DNA of 64,000 nucleotides from Pseudooceanicola marinus (GCF_020177265.1 NZ_JAIVMC010000005.1:1-64000), one strand, 5' to 3'; shown: positions 8,349-17,987, numbered from the stretch's first letter. Notes: a model not told the origin generated them from the sequence alone. Translations and numbers: made by a program.

Positions 8349-8846
8349 ATGGCCGAGGCCACAACAGAGATCGAGGAAGAGGCGCCGAAGAAGGGCTCGA
8401 AGCTGCCGCTGATCCTGGCGCTGGTGCTGGCGCTCGGCGGCGGGGGCGGGGCCTTCTTCGCGATCTACAGCGGCATGATCCTGGGCAGCGACGAGGCCGA
8501 GATGGCGGGCGCCGGGGGCGAGTCGGCAAAACCCTTCGTCGCGCCTGACGTGGCCTTCATCCCGCTCGATCCGATGACGATCTCGCTGGGCCGCGCCTCG
8601 GAAGGTCGGCACCTGCGGTTCACCGCCAATATCGAGGTGCCCAGCAACCAGGAAGACAACGTACGCAAGGTCCTGCCGCGCATCGTGGACGTGCTGAACG
8701 GCTACCTGCGCGCCCTGCGGATGGAAGACTTGGAGGACCCGGCGACCCTGGTCCGGATTCGCGCGCAGATGCTGCGCCGGATCCAGGTGATCACCGGGCC
8801 GGACGCGGTCAGCGACCTGCTGATCGTGGAATTCGTACTGAACTGA
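8349..8846 (+). CDS. fliL: Flagellar basal body-associated protein FliL
   Basis: Single-pass inner-membrane protein that associates with the stator around the basal body. The 165-residue product has a short cytoplasmic tail rich in Glu and Lys, a membrane helix at about residues 19-39 (LPLILALVLALGGGGGAFFA), and a periplasmic FliL domain with FIPLDPMTISLG, LRFTANIEV and the C-terminal LLIVEFVLN. It leads the plus-strand operon that includes motA. A second, divergent FliL-like protein is encoded at 18310. Confidence 0.9.
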   Translation: MAEATTEIEEEAPKKGSKLPLILALVLALGGGGGAFFAIYSGMILGSDEAEMAGAGGESAKPFVAPDVAFIPLDPMTISLGRASEGRHLRFTANIEVPSNQEDNVRKVLPRIVDVLNGYLRALRMEDLEDPATLVRIRAQMLRRIQVITGPDAVSDLLIVEFVLN

Positions 8847-8870
8847 GGAGACCGGAATGGAGCTGACGCC

Positions 8871-9221
8871 ATGGAACTGATCGCCGATATCCTGCTGGTC
8901 GCTGGCGCCCTAGGGGCCGGGTTCTACTGCTATATCCTGGCCCGTCGCCTGTCACGTTTCAACGATCTGGAAAACGGCGTCGGCGGGGCTGTGGCCGTGC
9001 TGTCGGCGCAGGTCGACGATCTGTCGAAGACCCTGCAATCGGCCCAGGGCGCCGCCGGTGAGTCGAGCGCCTCTCTGCAACAGCTGACAGACCGTGCCGA
9101 AGGGGTCGCCAAACGGCTCGAGCTGCTGGTGGCCTCGATGCACGACCTGGAGGTTGCCGCGCAGAAACAGGCGCAGGATGAGGCCCCCGCGGTCTTCGCC
9201 CGCCACAACGAGACGCATTGA
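8871..9221 (+). CDS. Hypothetical membrane-anchored coiled-coil protein in the fliL-motA operon
   Basis: Product of 116 residues with an N-terminal membrane helix (residues about 3-24, ADILLVAGALGAGFYCYILA), followed by a predicted coiled coil of Leu/Ala heptads (VAVLSAQVDDLSKTLQSAQ). It has no recognisable catalytic motif. Small proteins of this type often sit between fliL and motA in Rhodobacterales flagellar loci, and I do not know a demonstrated function. The next gene begins 7 bases after its stop, so the two are probably co-translated. Confidence 0.75.
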   Translation: MELIADILLVAGALGAGFYCYILARRLSRFNDLENGVGGAVAVLSAQVDDLSKTLQSAQGAAGESSASLQQLTDRAEGVAKRLELLVASMHDLEVAAQKQAQDEAPAVFARHNETH

Positions 9222-9228
9222 GGGCGCC

Positions 9229-9894
9229 ATGGCCAAAGCTGCGAAACCGGGCGCCCCGGACGGGCGCAAGCGCGCCAAAGGCACCCCGGGCGCCACAGCA
9301 CCAGCGGGCGGGCGCAAACGCCGCCGGGCGCGCCCCCGACGCGGAACACTCGCGCTGATCGCCGGGCTCCTGCTGACCTCGGCGGCGATACGTGTGGCCC
9401 TGCACTCGGACGAAGTCATGGCGCTGGACGGTCCGGACATGCCCACAACGGGCGATGCCGTCGCCGCCGCAGGCTGTGACCAGCCGCCGGAGATCGAGGC
9501 CATGCTGGAGGCCTTCGAGGCCCGCGAGGCACGATTGACGCAACGTGAGACGCAGCTGCGCGACCGGATGACTGCTCTGGCCATCGCGGATGAGGAGATC
9601 GACAAAAAGCTCGCCCAGCTCGAAGAAGCCGAATCCGCCCTGCGCGCGACCCTGGCACTGGCAGACAGCGCGGCGGAGAACGACCTTGGTCAGCTGACCG
9701 CCGTCTACGAAAGCATGAAGCCGAAACAGGCCGCCGCCCTGTTCGAAACCATGGACCCGGAATTTTCCGCCGGCTTCCTGGCCCGGATGCAGCCCGCAGC
9801 CGCAGCCGCGGTCATGGCGGGGCTGTCGTCTGAAAGGGCCTACGCGATCAGCGTGATCCTGGCGGGCCGAAATTCATCGGTTCCAAAGGAATGA
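9229..9894 (+). CDS. MotE-like protein (MgtE N-terminal-like domain)
   Basis: Product of 221 residues. A basic N-terminal stretch (residues about 14-40) precedes a membrane or signal-anchor helix (LALIAGLLLTSAAIRVAL), then a coiled coil rich in Glu and Arg (about 85-145). The C-terminal helical region LTAVYESMKPKQAAALFETM and DPEFSAGFLARMQPAAAAAV matches the MgtE_N-like repeat found in MotE proteins. In Sinorhizobium MotE is a periplasmic chaperone for MotC. The gene precedes motA and a large periplasmic protein, consistent with a stator-accessory role, which is inferred. ATG 9229 is close behind the preceding stop. Confidence 0.75.
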   Translation: MAKAAKPGAPDGRKRAKGTPGATAPAGGRKRRRARPRRGTLALIAGLLLTSAAIRVALHSDEVMALDGPDMPTTGDAVAAAGCDQPPEIEAMLEAFEAREARLTQRETQLRDRMTALAIADEEIDKKLAQLEEAESALRATLALADSAAENDLGQLTAVYESMKPKQAAALFETMDPEFSAGFLARMQPAAAAAVMAGLSSERAYAISVILAGRNSSVPKE

Positions 9895-9936
9895 CCCCTA
9901 GCATGAGGGCCAACTAGTGGAATCGGGGCAGCAGAA

Positions 9937-10809
9937 ATGATCGGGTTTGTCGGCATCGGTGTCATCTTCGCCATGGTTTTCGGCGGCTATATCCTGGCCG
10001 GCGGCAAGATGGGCATCATCATCAAGTCGCTTCCCTTCGAGATGATGATGATCGGCGGCGCGGCCGTCGGCGCCTTCCTGATCTCCAACGACATGGCGGC
10101 GGTGAAGCATACGCTGAAAGATGTCGGCAAGGTCTTCAAGGGCCCGAAATGGAAGCATGACGATTACCGCGATCTGCTGTGCCTGCTCTTCGAACTGATC
10201 CGCCTGGCCCGACAGAATCCCGTGGCGATCGAGGAGCATATCGAGGATCCCGAGAATTCGTCGATCTTCTCCAAATACCCGCGCATCCTCAGCGACAAGG
10301 AAGCGATCGCGCTGATCTGCGACACGATGCGCTCTGCCTCGATGAACTACGACGACCCTCACCAGGTGGAAGAGGTGCTGGAGAAGCGGATGGAGGCGAA
10401 CGCCCACCACGCCCAGCACTCCAGCCACGCCCTGCAGGCGATGGCGGACGCGCTTCCGGCGCTCGGCATCGTTGCCGCGGTGCTGGGGGTGATCAAGACG
10501 ATGGCCGCCATCGACCAGCCGCCCGAGGTGCTGGGCGGGATGATCGGCGGCGCCCTGGTCGGCACCTTCCTTGGGGTGTTCCTGGCCTACGGCTTTGTCG
10601 GCCCCTTCGCCGGCCGGCTGAAAACCGTGATCGACGACGATGCGCATTTCTACCAGCTGATCCGTGAAGTCCTGGTGGCCAACCTGCACAATCACGCCAC
10701 CAACATCTGCATTGAGGTCGGACGCCAGAACACGCCCTCCCATTGCCGGCCCAGCTTCTCCGAGTTGGAAGAGGCGCTGAAGGACGTGAAAAGCAGCGGG
10801 GCCGCATGA
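9937..10809 (+). CDS. motA: Flagellar motor stator protein MotA
   Basis: Proton-channel subunit of the stator. The 290-residue protein has helices at the N-terminus (IGFVGIGVIFAMVFGGYIL and a second near residues 30-50). A large cytoplasmic loop carries the charged segment LIRLARQNPVAIEEHIE that contacts FliG. Two further helices include ALPALGIVAAVLGVI with the conserved proline and GALVGTFLGVFLAYG. Its partner MotB is not in this window, whereas many relatives carry motB in the same cluster. The last codons overlap the start of the next gene (ATGA). Confidence 0.95.
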   Translation: MIGFVGIGVIFAMVFGGYILAGGKMGIIIKSLPFEMMMIGGAAVGAFLISNDMAAVKHTLKDVGKVFKGPKWKHDDYRDLLCLLFELIRLARQNPVAIEEHIEDPENSSIFSKYPRILSDKEAIALICDTMRSASMNYDDPHQVEEVLEKRMEANAHHAQHSSHALQAMADALPALGIVAAVLGVIKTMAAIDQPPEVLGGMIGGALVGTFLGVFLAYGFVGPFAGRLKTVIDDDAHFYQLIREVLVANLHNHATNICIEVGRQNTPSHCRPSFSELEEALKDVKSSGAA

Positions 10810-13268
10810 GGGCACAAGTCCCCCCTCTTCCAACTCGCCGGCGACGGCGCGCGCCGGTCCTCCTGGGGCTGGCCGCTCTCGTTCTCCTGGCCCTGTCGGG
10901 CGGTGCACGCGCCCAGGCCATCCTGCGATCCGGCGATCATGCCAATTTCACCCGGCTGACCCTGCCACTGCCTGAAGGCACGGTTCCGTCGGTGGAGGCA
11001 ATGCCCGGGCGCGCAATCCTGCGTTTTTCCGGCCCGATGGGGCCAGTGGACACGTCGCGGGTATTCGACAGGATCGGGCGGGATCGCCTGACGAGCGTGA
11101 CCCTCCAGCAGGGGCCGGCGCTGCGCCTCGACCTGGCCTGCGATTGCCCGGTCGAAACCTCCGTCACCTCAGGAAACCTGCTGATTCTCGACATTCTCGA
11201 CGGCCCCGCCCTGACAGAGGACCTTCCGTTGCCCGGACCGGCTCCCGACCGCCCGACGGCGCCGGTGCCCCAGCCGTTGATCACGGGTCTGCCCGACCGG
11301 CGCCCACCGACTGAAACTGCTCCTGCACCCCTCGCGTTCGACCTGCCCTCCATCAACCCGCTGCGCCCGGGGCCGGTGTCGATCGCGGCCGCCGCGCCGC
11401 CCCGCAACGCATCCGCACGGGTGCCCGACGCGCCCGCGCGCCAAACCGAAGATGCCCCGGACGAAGCCCCCCTGCGCCTGGCGCCGGTCGACCTGCCGCA
11501 AGGCCCGCCCGGACGAGGCGAGGTCACGGAGACGGTCGAGAGCCTGACTGCGCCCCCCGCCCCAAACCCGGAGACCGCCCGCCTGACCCGCGAGTTGGAA
11601 GAGAGCCTGCTGGCCGCCATCGGCAGCGCCGCGACCGAGGGACTGCTGGCCGCCGATGCACGCCAGGCCGCCGCGCTGAGCGAGGCACAACGCCAGGTCA
11701 CCGGCGCCCTGGCCGATGGCGTCAGCCCCGACCCGGGGCTGGCAGCCACCCCCAGCACCTTCGCCCCGGAGAATGCGACCGGCGACGGCCGCATCATTCT
11801 GTCCGGGAACCCCTGCGCCCTGCACATGCCCCCCCTCGTCGCCATCGAGGACCTGGATTTCCTCCGCGAACTCGCCAGGCTGCGCGCCGCCCTGACAGGA
11901 GAGTTCGACCGCGACGATGTCGACGCGTATCACGCGCTGGCGCAGCTCTATCTCTCCCACGGTTTCGGAGCCGAGGCGCGGCAGGTGCTGGAGACGGTGC
12001 AGCAACCACCACTGGAAGCGGCGGAAATGGCCTCGGTCGCGCGAATCCTCGAGTATGGCCACGACCCGGAGCCCAGCCCCTTCGACGGGCGCCTGACTTG
12101 CGACACCGATGCGGCGCTCTGGGCCGCGCTGGCGCCGAAGGCGATCCCCCCCGGCAGCGATTTCGATGCCGCCGCGATCAAGCGTAGCCTGATGGCAATG
12201 CCCGGAGCGCTCAAGGCGGTGGCCGGTCCGCTGCTGGCCAATCGCTTCATGGCCGCGAAAGAGGGGGATTTCGCCCGGGATATCCTGCGGATCGTGGAAC
12301 GCGACTTGCTGGACACCTCGCCACGACAGGCCCTGGCCGCCGCCAAGCTGGCCAGCGGCGACGGCCCGCCCAGTCGCGCCGACTTCGCGCCGCTGATCGC
12401 TGGCAACAGCGACATCTCGCCCGAAGCGCTATTGCACTACACCAATGAAACGCTGGCCCATGGCGGCCGCGTCGACACTGAGATCATCGGCCTTCTGGAA
12501 AGCTATCGCAGCCAGTATCGCGATGGTCCGCTCGCGACCGACCTGGCCCGCGCCGAGGTGCTGGCCCAGGCCGCGCTGGAGAACTTTCCAGCCGCCTTCA
12601 CCCTGTACGAAAGCGAGCGTGACCGTTTCGACGAGGGCACCCGGGCTGAGTTGTCCAGTGCCCTGGCCGAAGGCCTGGCTTCAAAGGCCAGCGACGCCAT
12701 CTTCACACGCCTCTACTTCGCCCAGGGTCGCGAAATGGCCGAGACCGCAGGATCTGCCGCCACCAACGCCCTGGCGGCGCGGCTGCTGGACCTGGGTCTA
12801 CCGGAAACCGCGGAAGAGCTGCTGACCGCGGCCCCGCCGGCAAGATCAGACGCCCAGGAGGCGCGCCGCCTTCTGCTTGCGCAGGTCGCACTGGACATGA
12901 ACCTGCCGCGCAAGGCCGAGGCCGAGTTGGAAGGCCTGTCGGGCGCGGCGGCGGACAAGCTCCGCGCGGCCGCCCGGCTCGCGCGGGAGGATTTTGCGAC
13001 GGCCCGCGCCCTCTATTCCGCCGCGGGCGAGGCGGAGGCGGCGATCGAGGCGGCCTGGCTCGCACGCGACTGGCAAGCGCTGGCAGACGCCCAGGCAGAG
13101 AAGGCGCGCCTTGCCGAGGTGGTCCAGCAAACCCCGGTGGACCTGCCCGAGCTTGGCCCGCCGACCCTGGCCGCCAGCCGGGAGGTTCTGGATCAGAGCG
13201 ACGAGACACGTTCCGCCCTGCGCGACCTCCTGTCGACGCTGAACGTGCCGGAACAGGTCGATCCCTGA
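10806..13268 (+). CDS. Large secreted protein of the motA operon, unknown function
   Basis: Product of 820 residues with a signal peptide (basic start, then VLLGLAALVLLALSGGARAQA, cleavage near residue 36). Residues about 40-120 form a beta-rich segment resembling AMIN-type domains (FTRLTLPLPEG, ILRFSGPMG). A Pro/Ala-rich linker follows (about 130-270), then a long alpha-helical Ala/Leu/Glu-rich region reminiscent of TPR-type solenoids (ALAQLYLSHGFGAEARQVLE and later repeats). ATG 10806 overlaps the motA stop, so expression is coupled to the stator. Its position after MotE-like and motA suggests a periplasmic stator partner comparable to rhizobial MotC; this is inference. Confidence 0.75.
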   Translation: MRAQVPPLPTRRRRRAPVLLGLAALVLLALSGGARAQAILRSGDHANFTRLTLPLPEGTVPSVEAMPGRAILRFSGPMGPVDTSRVFDRIGRDRLTSVTLQQGPALRLDLACDCPVETSVTSGNLLILDILDGPALTEDLPLPGPAPDRPTAPVPQPLITGLPDRRPPTETAPAPLAFDLPSINPLRPGPVSIAAAAPPRNASARVPDAPARQTEDAPDEAPLRLAPVDLPQGPPGRGEVTETVESLTAPPAPNPETARLTRELEESLLAAIGSAATEGLLAADARQAAALSEAQRQVTGALADGVSPDPGLAATPSTFAPENATGDGRIILSGNPCALHMPPLVAIEDLDFLRELARLRAALTGEFDRDDVDAYHALAQLYLSHGFGAEARQVLETVQQPPLEAAEMASVARILEYGHDPEPSPFDGRLTCDTDAALWAALAPKAIPPGSDFDAAAIKRSLMAMPGALKAVAGPLLANRFMAAKEGDFARDILRIVERDLLDTSPRQALAAAKLASGDGPPSRADFAPLIAGNSDISPEALLHYTNETLAHGGRVDTEIIGLLESYRSQYRDGPLATDLARAEVLAQAALENFPAAFTLYESERDRFDEGTRAELSSALAEGLASKASDAIFTRLYFAQGREMAETAGSAATNALAARLLDLGLPETAEELLTAAPPARSDAQEARRLLLAQVALDMNLPRKAEAELEGLSGAAADKLRAAARLAREDFATARALYSAAGEAEAAIEAAWLARDWQALADAQAEKARLAEVVQQTPVDLPELGPPTLAASREVLDQSDETRSALRDLLSTLNVPEQVDP

Positions 13269-13572
13269 ACCGCGTCGCCCGCCGGCCGTAGCGTTTCCTT
13301 GCTTGGTGGCGACCTGCCCGAAGTTCACCGGCAGGCGGAGACCAGTCGCGCCCCCGATGCGCCACGGCCATACCCGGTTGTCGTCGTCCCGGCGTCCCCT
13401 CGGCATTGATGATGACACCGCCCGGCAGGGTGTTGCGATGTCTGCCTGACGTGAGGCCGATCCCCGCAGCGCCACGCAGATCTTTGCGAAGCCTCAACCA
13501 TTTCGCGGAATAAACGTGGGGAACTACTTCGCCAGAATGGCCGGGGGCCGCCCCCGCAGGAAACAGGTCCGA
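13269..13572. other. Intergenic region upstream of flhA
   Basis: These 304 bases separate two same-strand genes and presumably contain the flhA promoter. I see no CtrA-like box, terminator with a U-run, or RNA gene. The AT-richer stretch at about 13490-13530 is the best candidate for the promoter. Confidence 0.4.
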
Positions 13573-15666
13573 ATGACCGCTGCCGCATCCCAGTCCCGCC
13601 CGCTGTTCCAGCCGACGATCCTGCTGGCCCTCGCGCTGATGGCGATCATCGTGATGATGATCCTGCCGGTTCCGGCCTTCATCCTGGATGTCGGGCTGGC
13701 AGCCAGTTTCGCCCTGGCCATCCTGATCTTCACCGTCACGCTCTTTGTCGAGAAACCGCTCGATTTCTCTGCCTTCCCGACGGTGCTGCTGGCCTCCCTG
13801 ATGCTGCGGCTGTCGCTGAACGTTTCCTCCACAAAACTGATCATCGGCGAGGGGCATACGGGAACGAATGCAGCCGGTGACGTGATCCAGGGCTTTGCCG
13901 ATTTCGTCATGTCCGGCTCGGTCTTTCTTGGCCTGGTGGTTTTCGGAGTCCTGCTGATCGTCAACTTCATGGTGATCACCAAGGGCGCCGCCCGCATGGC
14001 CGAGGTTGGTGCGCGCTTCGCTCTGGACGGCATGCCGGGCAAGCAGCTGGCGATTGACAGCGACATGTCGGCCGGCGCCATCGACCACATCCAGGCCAAG
14101 GAACGTCGTGAGCGGGAACAGTTGGAAACGACCTTCTTCGGCTCGCTCGACGGCGCATCCAAATTCGTCAAGGGCGATGCGGTCGCCGGTCTGCTAATCA
14201 CTCTGCTGAACCTCGTGGTCGGGCTGCTGATGGGGGTGATCGTCCACGGCATGCCCTTGGGCGATGCCTTTGAAACCTACGCGATTCTCACGGTGGGCGA
14301 CGGGCTGGTCACGCAGATCCCGGCGGTCATCATCTCCATCGCCTCCGCGCTTCTGCTGGCCCGAGGCGGGGCCATCGGCGCCACCGACATGGCCCTGATG
14401 GGCCAACTGGGTCGCCACCCCGCGGCATTGGCCACGGTCGCGGTCCTGATGCTGCTCTTCGGCTTCGTGCCCGGGCTGCCCTTCGTGCCCTTCGTCCTGG
14501 GCGGGCTGGTGCTGGCTGGCGCGGCGGTGGCCGTCCGCCAGGCTCGGGCCCGCGCGGAGGACGCCGCAAAGGCGCCGGAGGAGGCTGCACCCAAGGCGCG
14601 CCAGAAATCGCTGGGCGACACGCTGGACCTCGACGACATCCACGTCGAATTTGCCCCCGATCTGGTGAATATGGTGCTGGACCCCGGCACCGGGCTGGAC
14701 GCGCGGATCGAGAACATGCGTCTTCACGTAGCCGAAAGTTACGGGCTGATCCTGCCCGAAATCCGGCTCACGGACGATCCCGCCTTGCCTTCGGGCAGCT
14801 ACGTCATTCGCATCCAGGGGGTCGAACAGGCCCGCGCCATCTTGCGCCCCTCTCGCGTGCTGGCCCTGACCGACGGACGCGGCGGCCCGGCGGGTGAGGA
14901 GGTGAAGGAACCGGTCTACGGCGCCCCCGCCCGCTGGATCGACGAGTCGGCCCAGGATGACGCCGCCCTCTCCGGTCTGACGCTGGTCACCCCGACCGAA
15001 GTCCTCGCGACCCACCTGCTGGAAACCATCAAGCGCAACTTCGCGCGCCTGCTGACGATGAAGTCCCTGCGCCGCCTGCTGGAAGAGATGACGAACCTCA
15101 CCGATGCGCGGCGGGCCGAGGCCAACCGCAAGCTGCTGGATGAGCTGATCCCCGACAAGGTGCCGCTGGACCTGCTGCACCAGGTGCTGCGTCTCCTGGT
15201 CGGCGAACAGGTGTCGATCCGCAACCTGCCCCTGATCCTGGAGGCGGTCGGGGAACTGCGCCAGGTCACCCAGCAACCCGAGGCCATCTGCGAACACGTC
15301 CGCCACCGGCTGGGGTTCCAGCTGATTGCCGACCTCAGGCGCGAGGATGGCACGGTGCCTCTGATCCAACTGGCGCCGGAATGGGAAGACATCTTTGCCA
15401 CCTACCAGATGGAACGGGATCGCGGGGTCGTCGACGTGGCACTGCCGCCCGACATGTTCAACCGCCTGGTCACGGCAATCTCCACGGCCCTGTCAGAGGC
15501 CTCCGAGCAGGGCATCCACCCGGCCCTGATCACCTCCACACAACGGCGCCGCTTCCTGCGCATGGCCCTGACGGCGCGCGGCATCACCAACCCGGTGCTG
15601 TCTTTCGAGGAGATCGGCATCGACGCCCGCCCAGCCCTCATTTCCGTGGTGCCTGCCGATGAATGA
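13573..15666 (+). CDS. flhA: Flagellar export gate protein FlhA
   Basis: Largest inner-membrane component of the flagellar type III export gate; its cytoplasmic domain docks chaperone-substrate complexes. The 697-residue product has about eight membrane helices in the first 330 residues, the conserved FHIPEP-region sequences (FPTVLLASLMLRLSLNVSSTK, GDAVAGLLITLLNLVVG, QIPAVIISIASALLLARGG), and the C-terminal cytoplasmic domain. An in-frame ATG 57 bases upstream adds residues unlike FlhA, so 13573 is chosen. fliR starts 8 bases before its end. Confidence 0.95.
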   Translation: MTAAASQSRPLFQPTILLALALMAIIVMMILPVPAFILDVGLAASFALAILIFTVTLFVEKPLDFSAFPTVLLASLMLRLSLNVSSTKLIIGEGHTGTNAAGDVIQGFADFVMSGSVFLGLVVFGVLLIVNFMVITKGAARMAEVGARFALDGMPGKQLAIDSDMSAGAIDHIQAKERREREQLETTFFGSLDGASKFVKGDAVAGLLITLLNLVVGLLMGVIVHGMPLGDAFETYAILTVGDGLVTQIPAVIISIASALLLARGGAIGATDMALMGQLGRHPAALATVAVLMLLFGFVPGLPFVPFVLGGLVLAGAAVAVRQARARAEDAAKAPEEAAPKARQKSLGDTLDLDDIHVEFAPDLVNMVLDPGTGLDARIENMRLHVAESYGLILPEIRLTDDPALPSGSYVIRIQGVEQARAILRPSRVLALTDGRGGPAGEEVKEPVYGAPARWIDESAQDDAALSGLTLVTPTEVLATHLLETIKRNFARLLTMKSLRRLLEEMTNLTDARRAEANRKLLDELIPDKVPLDLLHQVLRLLVGEQVSIRNLPLILEAVGELRQVTQQPEAICEHVRHRLGFQLIADLRREDGTVPLIQLAPEWEDIFATYQMERDRGVVDVALPPDMFNRLVTAISTALSEASEQGIHPALITSTQRRRFLRMALTARGITNPVLSFEEIGIDARPALISVVPADE

Positions 15667-16423
15667 GCCAGCAGCAGAGGCCCTGGCCATGGTCCGCACC
15701 CAGGGCTGGGCGGCGCTGATCGTCTTCCTGCGGGTCGCTGCGGTCACCTCCTTCCTGCCCGGCTTCGGGGAGCAGTCGGTGCCCATGCGGATCAAGCTGG
15801 TGATCGCCCTCGCCCTCACCGCGATCGTCCTCTCCGCTCGGCCCGCGCTGCCGCCGACACCGCCTAGCCTCGGCGCACTGGCCCATTTCCTCGGCACCGA
15901 AACCGTCGCCGGGCTCGCGTTAGGTGTGGGCCTGCGACTGTTCCTCCTGGCGCTGCAAACCACGGGATCCATGATCGCCCAGGCAACCTCGCTCAGCCAG
16001 ATCCTGGGCCCGATGGTGATCGAACCGATGCCCGCCATCGGCAACATCCTGGTGGTCGGCGGATTGGCCCTGGCGATGATCCTCGGGCTGCACGTGCACG
16101 CGGTGCTCTACCTGCTGATCTCCTACGAGGCGATGCCGGCCGGCAACTGGCCTGCCGCGGCGGACCTCGCGCAATGGGGCACGGCGCTGGTCGCCCGGGT
16201 CTTCCGCCTGGCGTTTTCCCTCGCGGCCCCCTTCATCATCATCTCGGTCATCTACAACCTGACCCTCGGCGTCATCAACCGCGCCATGCCACAGCTGATG
16301 GTGGCCTTCGTCGGCGCCCCGGTCATCACCTTCGGCGGCATCGCGCTACTGCTATTGCTGGCGCAGACGCTGCTGACAACCTGGGCCGAGGGGCTGTTCG
16401 GCTTCCTCCTGGCCCCGTTCTGA
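15659..16423 (+). CDS. fliR: Flagellar export gate protein FliR
   Basis: Membrane pore subunit of the export gate that assembles with FliP and FliQ. The 254-residue protein has about six hydrophobic helices and the family features RVAAVTSFLPGFGEQSVPMR near the N-terminus, GLRLFLLALQTTGSMIAQ in the middle, and NLTLGVINRAMPQLMVAFVG. It overlaps flhA by 8 bases and is followed by flhB after 11 bases, an order (flhA-fliR-flhB) usual in this clade. Confidence 0.94.
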   Translation: MNEPAAEALAMVRTQGWAALIVFLRVAAVTSFLPGFGEQSVPMRIKLVIALALTAIVLSARPALPPTPPSLGALAHFLGTETVAGLALGVGLRLFLLALQTTGSMIAQATSLSQILGPMVIEPMPAIGNILVVGGLALAMILGLHVHAVLYLLISYEAMPAGNWPAAADLAQWGTALVARVFRLAFSLAAPFIIISVIYNLTLGVINRAMPQLMVAFVGAPVITFGGIALLLLLAQTLLTTWAEGLFGFLLAPF

Positions 16424-16434
16424 GCGGGGCGGAG

Positions 16435-17523
16435 ATGGCGGAAAGCGAACAGCAAGGCGGCGAGAAACCGCATGAGCCGACACAGCGCAAGCTGGACAAG
16501 GCCCGCGAGAAGGGTGAGGTGCCCCGCTCGAACGACCTGTCGACGGCCGCGGCCTACGGCGGGCTTTGCCTCGCCGCCATGGCCGTCGGCCCCGGCGCCT
16601 TGCCGGGGCTAGGGGCCACGATGCAGACTCTCGTCGACCGCCCCGAAGCCCTGGCCCCACTTTTCTTCGACGGCCCCGGTGCCACGATCACCGGCGGCCT
16701 GATGGGCGCGGTCACCCTGGCGATCCTGCCCTTCTTCCTCGTCCCCGCCGTGGCCGCCCTTGCCACGATCATCGCGCAGCGCGCCTTCGTCGTCTCTGGC
16801 GAAAAACTGCGCCCGAAACTCTCGCGCATCTCGATCATCAAGAACGCCGGCAACAAGTTTGGCCGCACCGGCCTGTTCGAGTTCTTCAAGAGCTTCGCGA
16901 AACTGCTGATCTACTCGCTCGTGCTGTTTCTCTTCGTCTCGGCCAAGCTGCCCGAGATGGCGCAAACCCTTCTTCTGGAACCGGGAATCGCCGTGGCGAC
17001 CCTGGCCCGGCTCTGTGTCGAGTTCCTCTCACTGGTCTTTGTCATCGCGCTGGTCATCGGCGGCATCGACGTGCTCTGGCAACGGGCCGAGCACATGCGC
17101 CGCAACCGCATGACCGACAAGGAAATCCGCGACGAGGTGAAGGACTCCGAGGGCGACCCCTACATGAAACAGCAGCGCCGCGCCCGCGGTGAACAGATCG
17201 CAAGGGCGCAGATGATGGCCGATGTGCCCCGCGCCGATGTCGTCATCGTGAACCCCAGTCACTACGCGGTCGCGCTGGCCTGGGACCGCAGCCCGGGCAG
17301 CGCGCCCGTCTGCGTCGCCAAGGGAGTGGACGAGGTCGCCCTGGCCATCCGTCGCATCGCCACCGAGGCGGGCGTGCCGATCCACAGTGATCCGCCCACG
17401 GCCCGCCGCCTTCATGCCGAAACCGAGGTCGGAGCGCAGATCGCCCCGGCCGATTACCGCGCCGTCGCGGCCGCGATCCGTTTCGCGGACCAGATGCGGC
17501 GCAAAGCGAAAGGAACGATCTGA
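16435..17523 (+). CDS. flhB: Flagellar export specificity-switch protein FlhB
   Basis: Inner-membrane export protein that switches substrate class after autocleavage. The 362-residue protein starts with the signature PTQRKLDKAREKGEVPRSND, has four membrane helices between about residues 35 and 210, and ends with a cytoplasmic domain containing the self-cleaving NPSH (residues about 273-276, VIVNPSHYAVAL); NPTH is the commoner form and NPSH a conservative variant. ATG 16435 matches the family; the longer open frame upstream overlaps fliR and is not convincing. Its stop overlaps the next ATG (TGATG). Confidence 0.94.
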   Translation: MAESEQQGGEKPHEPTQRKLDKAREKGEVPRSNDLSTAAAYGGLCLAAMAVGPGALPGLGATMQTLVDRPEALAPLFFDGPGATITGGLMGAVTLAILPFFLVPAVAALATIIAQRAFVVSGEKLRPKLSRISIIKNAGNKFGRTGLFEFFKSFAKLLIYSLVLFLFVSAKLPEMAQTLLLEPGIAVATLARLCVEFLSLVFVIALVIGGIDVLWQRAEHMRRNRMTDKEIRDEVKDSEGDPYMKQQRRARGEQIARAQMMADVPRADVVIVNPSHYAVALAWDRSPGSAPVCVAKGVDEVALAIRRIATEAGVPIHSDPPTARRLHAETEVGAQIAPADYRAVAAAIRFADQMRRKAKGTI

Positions 17524-17987
17524 TGCCCCTCTCCCGAAAGACAAAGGCGCTGGAACCCGTCGCCGAGGCAACCTCGATGGCCTTCGAAACCGAACTGATG
17601 CAGCTGCGTCGTATCGCGGCGCGCGAACGCCAGTTGCGCCTGTCGCTTGATGCGCTGGAGAAGCGCGCGGCGGACCGGTTCCTCGACCAGATCGACGAGG
17701 TATCAGGCAGCGATCTGACCTTCGCCGACGGCCAGGACCGCGCCTGGCGCGACTGGATCTCCACCCGGCGCAGCAACCTGCAGGCCGAACTGGCCCTGGT
17801 CCTGGCCGACAAGAGCGAGCGTATGGGCCAGCTGACCCGCGCCCTGGGGCGCCGCGATATCGCCGCCCGGCTCCATGGGGCCAGCCTCAGCGAGGATCGC
17901 CGCGCGGCCCTCGCGCGCGAGCTGGCCGGCCTTCAGGATCTGGCGGTACTTCTGAAGGGTCGCGCCCGGAGGGATCATCTGAACTGA
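17523..17987 (+). CDS. Hypothetical coiled-coil protein after flhB, possibly FliJ-like
   Basis: Product of 154 residues, almost entirely charged and helical (RRIAARERQLRLSLDALEKR, then QAELALVLADKSERMGQLT). It has no membrane segment or signal. Its size, composition and position suggest a FliJ-type rod-shaped export chaperone, but the sequence is too divergent for certainty. Translation is coupled to flhB through a TGATG overlap. It ends the operon; the next gene is convergent. Confidence 0.7.
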   Translation: MPLSRKTKALEPVAEATSMAFETELMQLRRIAARERQLRLSLDALEKRAADRFLDQIDEVSGSDLTFADGQDRAWRDWISTRRSNLQAELALVLADKSERMGQLTRALGRRDIAARLHGASLSEDRRAALARELAGLQDLAVLLKGRARRDHLN

